Shown one piece after another: positions 54,399-64,000 of a stretch of DNA of 64,000 bases. The notes beneath the pieces are model-generated. The model did no database searches, was not told the DNA's origin, and saw only the letters and a program-made list of their open reading frames with translations. A program made the position numbers and the translations under genes. This stretch comes from Flavobacterium tibetense (GTDB taxonomy: Bacteria; Bacteroidota; Bacteroidia; Flavobacteriales; Flavobacteriaceae): positions 108,179 through 172,178 of the forward strand of contig NZ_QLST01000007.1 of assembly GCF_003293845.1 (NCBI RefSeq). The letters are read 5' to 3'. Numbering within the stretch: the first letter of the stretch is position 1; each line of letters starts with the position of its first letter.

Positions 54399-55103
54399 TT
54401 AATAAGTAAGTTTTGCCAAGTAATCAAAATGTTTTCCTTCTAAAATCAATTCACATGTTAAGCCATTCGCAATTGCTGCATTTTGTAGCGTGTTATAATC
54501 CAAATATAACCAATCAAAAGTGTCTTCAGTTTCTCCTTTATATTGAATAGTGAACGTTAATTCGCCATAATAACCATTCGCTGGAACTTCATAAGCACCA
54601 TCTTCGTCTTGGTCGTACATATAAATTAAGTCCGAACTATCAATCAAAATTTGTCCGCCTTCGTTTAAAAGTGATTTTAATTTTTGTAAAAATTTGGAAA
54701 CATGAATCATTTTTCCGAAAATTCCAGTTCCATTCATTAAAAGTAAAATGGTATCAAATTTTTCTGAAGCATCTAAATCCAAAACATCCGAAACTTTACA
54801 GTTTTTCAAACCTCTTAACTCACAAGCTTTTATCGCGTTTTCCGAAATATCAATTGCGGTTACATCTAATCCTTTTTCTTGCAAATACAAAGCGTGACTT
54901 CCCGCGCCGCAGCCTACGTCTAAGACTTTTCCTTTCGCTAATTGTAACGCTTTTTGCTCCAATTTTGGCATGTTTTTAAAATCACGAAACAAATATGCAA
55001 CACTCATTTCATCGGCTTCCGAAATAGAAGTTTCTGTAATTAAATCTTCAGGAGAATTATTGGTTTGGTAATCTAAAATGGCTTTTCCGAAAAGGTCTTT
55101 CAT
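54399..55103 (-). CDS. Class I SAM-dependent methyltransferase
   Basis: A 234-aa cytoplasmic methyltransferase with motif I VLDVGCGAGSHALYLQEKG, motif II VTAIDISENAIKACELRG and the post-I acidic loop DTILLLMNGTGIFG. The substrate cannot be predicted; the group resembles methyltransferase_25/11-type small-molecule enzymes. It is divergent from the YkgJ gene. Confidence 0.82.
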   Translation of the reverse strand: MKDLFGKAILDYQTNNSPEDLITETSISEADEMSVAYLFRDFKNMPKLEQKALQLAKGKVLDVGCGAGSHALYLQEKGLDVTAIDISENAIKACELRGLKNCKVSDVLDLDASEKFDTILLLMNGTGIFGKMIHVSKFLQKLKSLLNEGGQILIDSSDLIYMYDQDEDGAYEVPANGYYGELTFTIQYKGETEDTFDWLYLDYNTLQNAAIANGLTCELILEGKHFDYLAKLTY

Positions 55104-55146
55104 TTCTTTTTGTTTAAAGTTTCAGGTTTTTTTAGTTTCAAGTTCT

Positions 55147-55154
55147 TAACTTTG
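55147..55154 (+). promoter_or_regulatory. Promoter -7 element of the YkgJ gene
   Basis: TAACTTTG, 24 bases upstream of the TTG start. Confidence 0.6.
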
Positions 55155-55183
55155 TGGTCCAACTTGAAACTTGAAACTTGAAA
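55154..55183 (+). repeat. Tandem ACTTGAA tract spanning the YkgJ gene start
   Basis: ACTTGAA repeated three times (ACTTGAAACTTGAAACTTGAA is split by single A's and C's into 8-base periods). The last TTG is the apparent start codon. Confidence 0.7.
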
Positions 55184-55672
55184 CCAAAAATCGACGAACT
55201 CGGAAAACTTGCCAAAGATACGCATATCGAAACCAAAAAGTATTTTGACAAGCTAAAAAAGAAAACACCCAAGAATTTGGATTATGTAATGCAAGAGTTG
55301 CACGATGCCGAATTCAAAAAAACGGATTGTTTGGAGTGTGCCAATTGTTGCAAAACAACTGGACCTTTGTTTACTTCGGCTGATATTGAACGAATTTCGA
55401 AAAGTTTCCGTCAAAAACCACAACAATTTATCGACCAATATCTTCGTATTGATGAAGATAACGATTATGTATTGAAAAGTGTGCCATGTGCGTTTTTAGA
55501 TAGCGACAACAAATGTTTCATCTACGATGTGCGTCCAAAAGCCTGCCGAGAATTCCCTCACACCGATAGAAAGAAATTCAATCAAATCACCGATTTAACG
55601 TTACTAAATGTAGCGATTTGTCCAGCAGCTTATAATATTGTGGAGAAAATGAAGGAGAAGTTGCCTCTCTAA
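55178..55672 (+). CDS. YkgJ-family cysteine-cluster protein
   Basis: A 164-aa protein with a metal-binding Cys cluster (DCLECANCCKTTGPLFTS), then VPCAFLDSDNKCFIYDVRPKACREFP and ICPAAY; the family is thought to chelate zinc or an Fe-S cluster. The start is TTG at 55178: an in-frame TGA sits six bases upstream, and the next ATG, 45 codons later, would delete conserved sequence. That TTG belongs to a tandem repeat, so the native ATG was probably replaced. Confidence 0.85.
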   Translation: MKPKIDELGKLAKDTHIETKKYFDKLKKKTPKNLDYVMQELHDAEFKKTDCLECANCCKTTGPLFTSADIERISKSFRQKPQQFIDQYLRIDEDNDYVLKSVPCAFLDSDNKCFIYDVRPKACREFPHTDRKKFNQITDLTLLNVAICPAAYNIVEKMKEKLPL

Positions 55673-55674
55673 AG

Positions 55675-55705
55675 AGTGTTCAGTGTTCAGTTGAAAGTGT
55701 TCAGT
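55675..55705 (+). repeat. GTGTTCA tandem tract after the YkgJ gene
   Basis: GTGTTCAGTGTTCAG, a spacer, and GTGTTCAG again. The word type is new but the period is again 7-8. Confidence 0.6.
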
Positions 55706-55729
55706 CTTTTCGCAATTTTGAAATACTAA

Positions 55730-56452
55730 TTACTTGACTACTTTTTTAAGTTCAATTTTTTCTTCTCCTAAAATAAAACTTTCAAATTCATCTCTATTAT
55801 TTGAATATTTAGTGAGTATTAAATTTCCATTTTGTTTTTGATACTTCCAAATTCCATTATTAGTTTGAATTATATGGTTATCATAATATGAATTGGTTCC
55901 TAATCTTGGAATAACATTGTAACTACTAAATTTTTCAAAATTTTCAACTCCGCTATTTTCATTAAAATGAATAATTGTGTTTTTGTATTTGTATTTTCCT
56001 GTAATTATTGATTTGTTTAAATATTCAGACAGAATAATACTATTAATTCCTTTATTGTCAATTATTTTTTCAAGGTTTGGAAGTTTTTGATATTCAAAAA
56101 TTTCTGTCTTATTGCCCATTTGAGTTTTTAAACAAATAATAGAACTGTTATTTTGTTTTTGATAAACCTTAAAATTGTTTTCAAGTTCAATAGTGTCTTT
56201 TGTTTTGTTTAATTTATATTTATATTCTTTTCCCCAAGTTTCCACAGTTCCAAATATTTTTACTTTGTCTTTGTTAATTTTTAGTAAAAATGTTTCTATG
56301 TAATCTGAATTTGTGTTTTCGGACTGAAAATATTCTGTCAATCCATAACAACCGTTTAGTTTGATTTCGCTATTGATTTTATTTTCACAATTGTATAAAA
56401 ATAGAGTTAAAGCTATAAATATGTATAGTTGTAATGTTTTAATCGTTCTCAT
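55730..56452 (-). CDS. Hypothetical lipoprotein
   Basis: A 240-aa protein with an N-terminal hydrophobic stretch ending in a lipobox-like LFLYNC, so Cys21 or so may be lipidated. The rest is beta-rich (ITGKYKYKNTIIHFNENSGVENFEKF) with several Y/N-rich turns. No family recognised. Codon use looks more AT-rich than the neighbours, hinting at a recent or fast-evolving gene. It follows the NamZ-like gene after 9 bases on the same strand. Confidence 0.65.
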   Translation of the reverse strand: MRTIKTLQLYIFIALTLFLYNCENKINSEIKLNGCYGLTEYFQSENTNSDYIETFLLKINKDKVKIFGTVETWGKEYKYKLNKTKDTIELENNFKVYQKQNNSSIICLKTQMGNKTEIFEYQKLPNLEKIIDNKGINSIILSEYLNKSIITGKYKYKNTIIHFNENSGVENFEKFSSYNVIPRLGTNSYYDNHIIQTNNGIWKYQKQNGNLILTKYSNNRDEFESFILGEEKIELKKVVK

Positions 56453-56461
56453 AATTTTCTT

Positions 56462-57709
56462 CTATTCATAAATCAAATACTTCGCTCTCACTTCCTTAAA
56501 CTGTTCCAAACCTTCTTGCCAAGTTTTTCTAATTTCTTTTTCGGTCATTCCAGCTTCAATTTGTTCGCGGAGTTTTTTGGTTCCGGCTAATTTGGTAAAG
56601 AAATCAGTAAAGAAAACGGTTTTATCGGCTGTGTTTTCATAGGCTTTCAATAGCCATTTTAATTCCAATCGGTGTACTTTTCTAATTTCGGTTAAATCTT
56701 CACCAAAACAAACTTTTCCATTATGAACTGGGTCTTTTGCGCCAAAATTCGGTTTCGGAGTAAAGCTAAAATCAAATTCACTTTCAGGTAAAAAAGGCGA
56801 ACCGTAAATTTGGAATTGCTTTTCGGTACCACGACCTAAACTTACATTCGTACCTTCAAAAAAGCACAAACTTGCATATAAATTAATCGATTGATCGTTT
56901 GGTAAGTTTGGCGAAGGCTTCACAGGTAAACTATATTTCATGTCATGCGAATAGTTCAAACAGGGAATTACCGTCAAATCACATTTTAACTCAAGTCCTG
57001 AGCTTGTCGAAGGGTTTAACCACTTTTCGCCATTAATCATTTTGGCATATTCACCAATCGTCATGCCATGCAAAACCGGAATTTCATGCATCCCAACAAA
57101 ACTGGTATGTTCCTTCTCTAAAATCGGACCATCAATAATAGTTCCATTCGGATTGGGTCGGTCTAAAACTAAAAGCGGAATATTGTTTTCCGCACAAGAT
57201 TCCATCACATAATGCAATGAAGATATATAAGTGTAAAATCGCGCACCCACATCTTGCAAATCGAAAACCAAGATGTCAATTCCTTCTAATTGCTCAGGTT
57301 TTGGCTTTTTGTTGTTTCCGTAAAGGGAAATAATCGGCAAATTTGTTTTGGTGTCTTTTCCGTCCACGATTAATTCGCCAGCATCAGCCGTTCCTCTAAA
57401 ACCATGTTCTGGAGCATAAATTTTCTGAAGATTAATGTTTTGTTCTAATAGAAAGTCAACCAAATGCTTCTCTTTCGAAAGAATTCCCGTTTGATTGGTA
57501 ACAATCCCAACGCGTTTATCTTTCAATAACGGCAAATAACTTTCAAAGTTTTCGGCACCTGTTTTGAATTTTCTATCTTTTGTATTGGTACTCGAAGGAA
57601 GCGGTTTTTTATCCGTATTTGAAACTACATTGTTTTTAGTTGTTGAACATCCAACTAAAATTAATAGTAAAGAAATAAATAAAAACGTATTTTTGAACTC
57701 AATTTTCAT
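56462..57709 (-). CDS. namZ: DUF1343 exo-beta-N-acetylmuramidase NamZ-like lipoprotein
   Basis: A 415-aa protein with a lipobox (LLLILVGCSTT) and the DUF1343 (GH171) region: RVGIVTNQTGILSKEKHLVDFL, YAPEHGFRGTADAGE, DIQDVGARFYTYISSL-like FDLQDVGARFYTY, LDRPNPNG, and VSLGRGTEKQFQIYGSPF. Known members cleave MurNAc ends from peptidoglycan fragments. Residues N232-L239 (NPSTSSGL) are encoded by an in-frame dispersed repeat. The gene is divergent from an ABC permease only 11 bases away. Confidence 0.88.
   Translation of the reverse strand: MKIEFKNTFLFISLLLILVGCSTTKNNVVSNTDKKPLPSSTNTKDRKFKTGAENFESYLPLLKDKRVGIVTNQTGILSKEKHLVDFLLEQNINLQKIYAPEHGFRGTADAGELIVDGKDTKTNLPIISLYGNNKKPKPEQLEGIDILVFDLQDVGARFYTYISSLHYVMESCAENNIPLLVLDRPNPNGTIIDGPILEKEHTSFVGMHEIPVLHGMTIGEYAKMINGEKWLNPSTSSGLELKCDLTVIPCLNYSHDMKYSLPVKPSPNLPNDQSINLYASLCFFEGTNVSLGRGTEKQFQIYGSPFLPESEFDFSFTPKPNFGAKDPVHNGKVCFGEDLTEIRKVHRLELKWLLKAYENTADKTVFFTDFFTKLAGTKKLREQIEAGMTEKEIRKTWQEGLEQFKEVRAKYLIYE
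56991..57020 (-). repeat. In-frame repeat insertion inside the NamZ-like gene
   Basis: On the minus strand TTAAACCCTTCGACAAGC then TCAGGACTTGA. The CCTTCGACAAGCTCAGG word is a common flavobacterial intergenic repeat; here it is read as LNPSTSSGLE. Confidence 0.75.
57688..57695 (+). promoter_or_regulatory. Promoter -7 element of the ABC permease, inside namZ
   Basis: TATTTTTG on the plus strand, within codons of the NamZ signal peptide, 26 bases before the TTG start. Confidence 0.55.
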
Positions 57710-57720
57710 ATTAGAATATC

Positions 57721-58953
57721 TTGAATTTAGAATATTTCATAGCCAAACGACTAATTGCTGCTAAAAGCTATAAAAGTAGTATTTCTTCGCCAATTATAAA
57801 AATTGCCATTGTTGCTATTGCATTAGGCATTATTATGATGTTGGTTTCCGTGGCTACTGGCGTTGGACTCCAAAATAAAATTCGCGAAAAAGTAGCTGCT
57901 TTTAATGGTCATGTTATTATTTCAAACTACGACGACAACCAATCACAAGTAAATACCGTGCCAATTTCAACCGAACAAGATTTTTATCCCAAATTTACTT
58001 CGGTTCCAGCAGTAGAGCATATTCAAGCAGTTGCCAACAAAACAGGAATGATTCGCACAGAAGAAACAGTAGAAGGTGTTTTATTCAAAGGTGTTGGTGT
58101 TGAATATCGCTGGAATAACTTAAAAGAATACCTTGTTAAAGGAAGAATCCCAAATATTGCCAATAAAAGAACAGACGAAGTTTTAATTTCCGAATTTCTT
58201 GCCAATCGCTTACAATTAACCATTCAAGACACCTGCCGAACGTATTTTATCAAAGATAGTGGTTCGGGCTATAATTTGAGAAGTTTTGTAATCGTTGGAA
58301 TTTTCAATTCAGGTTTTCAAGAATTCGATGCGAATTATGTAATCGGCGATTTACGTCACATCCAACAAATCAACAAATGGAAGCCAACAGAAGTTGGTGC
58401 TTTCGAAGTATTCATCAAAGATTTCAACCTAATCGAAACAGCCGGACAAGCCATTTACAAAGAAATTCCACCTACATATAATAGTATAACCATTCAAGAA
58501 AAATATTTCAGCATTTTCGAATGGCTCAAACTTTTTGATTTCAACATCATTATTATATTAGTAGTGATGATAATTGTCGCCACTATTAATATGATAGTAG
58601 CTTTGTTGGTGTTAATTCTCGAGCGTACACAAATGATTGGAATTCTAAAAGCACTCGGCGCCAACAATTGGAACATCAGAAAAATTTTCTTGTACAATGC
58701 TTCTTATTTAATACTAAGAGGACTTTTCTGGGGCAACGCCATCGGAATCGGATTACTATTCATCCAAAAATATTTCGAAATCATCAAACTTCCACCCGAA
58801 AGCTATTACGTAACAGTAGCCCCAGTCGACATCAATCCTATTACAATAATCGCTTTAAACCTGGGTACTATATTAATTTGTTTATTAGTTTTACTAGTGC
58901 CATCTTATATTATTACCAAGATTTCTCCAGTAAAAGCCATTAAGTTTAATTAG
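57721..58953 (+). CDS. ABC transporter permease, FtsX/LolC-LolE type
   Basis: A 410-aa inner-membrane protein: one helix near the N-terminus (IIKIAIVAIALGIIMMLVSVATGVGL), a large periplasmic domain (about 50-265), and three C-terminal helices (FDFNIIIILVVMIIVATINMIVALLVLIL, YLILRGLFWGNAIGIGLLF, IIALNLGTILICLLVLLVPSYI). This layout fits lipoprotein-release permeases. The start must be TTG 57721, because an in-frame TAG is three codons upstream and the residues after TTG (NLEYFIAKRLIAAK) match the family. No ATPase gene is adjacent. Confidence 0.88.
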   Translation: MNLEYFIAKRLIAAKSYKSSISSPIIKIAIVAIALGIIMMLVSVATGVGLQNKIREKVAAFNGHVIISNYDDNQSQVNTVPISTEQDFYPKFTSVPAVEHIQAVANKTGMIRTEETVEGVLFKGVGVEYRWNNLKEYLVKGRIPNIANKRTDEVLISEFLANRLQLTIQDTCRTYFIKDSGSGYNLRSFVIVGIFNSGFQEFDANYVIGDLRHIQQINKWKPTEVGAFEVFIKDFNLIETAGQAIYKEIPPTYNSITIQEKYFSIFEWLKLFDFNIIIILVVMIIVATINMIVALLVLILERTQMIGILKALGANNWNIRKIFLYNASYLILRGLFWGNAIGIGLLFIQKYFEIIKLPPESYYVTVAPVDINPITIIALNLGTILICLLVLLVPSYIITKISPVKAIKFN

Positions 58954-59580
58954 AAGCAGCCGTTTCGCATTCCATAAAAACTTTTGGTCCCGCTGTCCAC
59001 TCTATCTTTTACAAACCTGACAGGTTTATAAAAGGATGCTGTTCCCATAGGGGCTAGTCAAGACGCCCAGCATTCCATAAAACTATCCCATTTCTAATTA
59101 TCGTATCATTCCGAGTTTACGAGGAATCTCCTACGAAGTGGGCTAACATTTGAGCGAAGCGAAAATAATTGCCCTTGCATTTGAATTTGTTCTTGTCCCT
59201 AAGCTTCGGGATTGTTTTTGTTCTTGTCATTCCGCAGATTAGGAATCTCCTGCGTAGCAGGCGCATGTTTTGAGCGCAGCGAAAAACCACACTTATATAT
59301 TATGTGGAATTAATTCCCTCTTCGAAGGGGGTTAGGGGGATGTTTCGTTAAGTGTGTCTACTTACTAACCACTTTTATGAACTTTACCTATTATTATTAT
59401 ATATAAGTAACAAAAACTTTTATGACTTATATGTTTAACAAACAAATATACAATAAGATGTGTTCCTCCTAATCGGAAGGGCTAGGGGGGATGTTACAAG
59501 TATATCAACCCACAACCCGCAAAAAAAACCTTCGCGTCTTCGTGCCTTTGTGGCAAACACTAAAAAAACTTTCCTATATT
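58954..59580. other. Repeat-rich spacer before the rRNA operon
   Basis: No gene seen. The stretch is packed with short dispersed words: GCATTCCATAAAA twice (58974 and 59070 regions), CCTGACAGGTTTATAAAAGG, ATTCCGAG...GAGGAATCTCC, TTGAGCGAAGCGAAAA and its variant TTGAGCGCAGCGAAAA, CCTCTTCGAAGGGGGTTAGG, a copy of the ACTTATATG element (59413-59440) and CCTTCGCGTCTTCGTGCC. These are inert-looking intergenic repeats of types that appear inside genes elsewhere in the window. Confidence 0.7.
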
Positions 59581-59645
59581 AAATCCTTGTTATCAACAAG
59601 TTAAGAAAAGTATCAAAAAAAAGAAAAAAAAAGATTGCAAAAGCC

Positions 59646-59675
59646 TTGCGAGTAAAGAAAAGAGTATTACTTTTG
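59646..59675 (+). promoter_or_regulatory. rRNA promoter P1
   Basis: TTG (59646-59648), 19 bases, TACTTTTG (59668-59675), then CACCCGC. Confidence 0.8.
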
Positions 59676-59756
59676 CACCCGCATTAAAGCAGAAGTTCAC
59701 ACACAAACTGGAGAGTTAAACAAGTCTAAAAAACTTTAAAAAAAGTTGAAAAAAGA

Positions 59757-59789
59757 TTTGGATAATAAAAAGTAAAGGTAGTATCTTTG
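59757..59789 (+). promoter_or_regulatory. rRNA promoter P2
   Basis: TTTG (59757-59760), 21 bases, TATCTTTG (59782-59789), then CCGACCCG. Confidence 0.75.
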
Positions 59790-59883
59790 CCGACCCGAAA
59801 CTAAGGAATTGGGGAGTGCAGGTTCTTAAAAATGTTGGGTAAGTGGTTTAGGAAAAATAATCAAAAAATTTTTTCAAAAAAGC

Positions 59884-59913
59884 TTGCTAGATTAAAAAAG
59901 AGTTGTACTTTTG
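59884..59913 (+). promoter_or_regulatory. rRNA promoter P3
   Basis: TTG (59884-59886), 19 bases, TACTTTTG (59906-59913), then CACCCGC. Confidence 0.8.
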
Positions 59914-59956
59914 CACCCGCTAACTGAAACAGTAGCGAACAAAAACAGAATGACAC

Positions 59957-59974
59957 GTTCATAGACATATTGGA
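59957..59974 (+). promoter_or_regulatory. boxA-like element before 16S
   Basis: GTTCATAGACATATTGGA. A near-copy (GTTCATTGACATATTGAG) stands before 23S at 61934-61951. Position and the TTCATTGACA word resemble the boxA antitermination site of rRNA operons. Confidence 0.6.
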
Positions 59975-60079
59975 TTGACAGCACGATTTGCAGCAATGTA
60001 AATCGAAAAATTAAGAGAGAGTAAGGCTTTTAAGAATTAAAGAATGAACCTAGCCTTTATCGTACAATATTTAAAAACT

Positions 60080-61600
<1,521 letters not shown>

Positions 61601-61679
61601 GAGAAATGATAGAGATAGGTTCTTTATCTTCTAGGTTTTACTCTCGCTGTTAATTCAAATAATACAAGTTACAATACAG

Positions 61680-61753
61680 AGTCTCGTAGCTCAGCTGGTT
61701 AGAGTACTACACTGATAATGTAGGGGTCCCCAGTTCGAGTCTGGGCGGGACTA
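61680..61753 (+). tRNA. tRNA-Ile (GAT)
   Basis: A 74-nt cloverleaf. Acceptor AGTCTCG pairs with CGGGACT using a G-U pair; the anticodon GAT is at 61714-61716 in CTGATAA; T-arm CCCAG-TTCGAGT-CTGGG. CCA is not encoded. Usual position in the rRNA spacer. Confidence 0.95.
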
Positions 61754-61838
61754 CTGATTATAACTAAGGAAATTCTAGGGGTTAGCTAACCGTTTAAGTT
61801 ACTGTTAACTGCAAACTGTTAACTGCCGACTGAAAAAC

Positions 61839-61912
61839 GGGGGATTAGCTCAGCTGGCTAGAGCGCCTGCCTTGCACGCAGGAGGTCATCGGTTCGACTC
61901 CGATATTCTCCA
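61839..61912 (+). tRNA. tRNA-Ala (TGC)
   Basis: A 74-nt cloverleaf with the alanine identity pair G3-U70 (GGGGGAT with ATTCTCC) and anticodon TGC at 61873-61875. CCA is not encoded. Degenerate GTTAACTGC repeats lie just upstream (about 61790-61832). Confidence 0.96.
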
Positions 61913-61933
61913 CTATTCGCTAAAGCGAAAAAA

Positions 61934-61951
61934 GTTCATTGACATATTGAG
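61934..61951 (+). promoter_or_regulatory. boxA-like element before 23S
   Basis: GTTCATTGACATATTGAG, near-identical to the element before 16S. Confidence 0.55.
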
Positions 61952-62055
61952 AAAAGCAAATATTTAAAAAGTAGAAAATACATTAAATGCGTAATTTATT
62001 GCGTATTTATATAGAAAGTCCTATTTATATTTATATGAATAGGCGGCACATAAGC

Positions 62056-64000
<1,945 letters not shown>

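Overview
The window is AT-rich chromosomal DNA from a member of the Flavobacteriaceae, most likely Flavobacterium or a close relative. Four things support this. The 16S rRNA has Bacteroidetes features. Promoters follow the Bacteroidetes pattern (TTTG near -33, TAnnTTTG near -7) with few Shine-Dalgarno sites. Lineage-typical families are present (GldA, GLPGLI, DUF5686, DUF3857, split MetH). Many short flavobacterial intergenic repeats occur. No phage, plasmid, transposase gene or CRISPR array was seen.

Layout. 1-6.1 kb: end of pdhB, a DUF5686 outer-membrane protein, soluble pyrophosphatase and membrane pyrophosphatase (the latter with an odd Cys/His-rich tail). 6.2-12.8 kb: a glycan-salvage cluster (GH20 hexosaminidase, glycosylasparaginase, CutC, GH2 beta-mannosidase) whose activities fit dismantling of N-glycan cores. 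12.9-18.6 kb: small envelope proteins, deoxynucleoside kinase, and a GLPGLI protein with an outer-membrane barrel. 18.6-31.7 kb: a methionine/SAM region (metK, divergent metY-metX-AK/HSD, metZ, split metH, metF). 32-36.8 kb: gldA, DAHP synthase/chorismate mutase, rsgA, dtd. 36.8-42.6 kb: two DUF3857 paralogues, MazG, an SMR exporter and aroA. 42.7-54.4 kb: queA, kynU, an agmatinase-like ureohydrolase, a photolyase/cryptochrome operon (including a 45-aa DUF2256 protein), kmo, queE and small secreted proteins. 54.4-59 kb: methyltransferase, YkgJ protein, lipoproteins including a NamZ-like muramidase, and an ABC permease. 59-64 kb: repeat-rich spacer, three tandem rRNA promoters, 16S, tRNA-Ile, tRNA-Ala and partial 23S.

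Two things stand out. First, RNA-level control of amino-acid synthesis is dense. Upstream of metY lie two tiny ORFs, one rich in Met and Cys codons and one rich in Cys; the first is followed by a textbook terminator/antiterminator pair. A Tyr-Trp leader peptide with its own terminator precedes DAHP synthase. A SAM-I riboswitch precedes metH. A structured leader of unknown class precedes metK. Second, short dispersed repeat elements have entered coding sequence in frame: five sites in aroA, two in the large MetH subunit and one in the NamZ-like gene. They also appear to have supplied start or stop codons to other genes. This recalls the palindromic elements of Rickettsia and looks like an active way of remodelling proteins in this genome.
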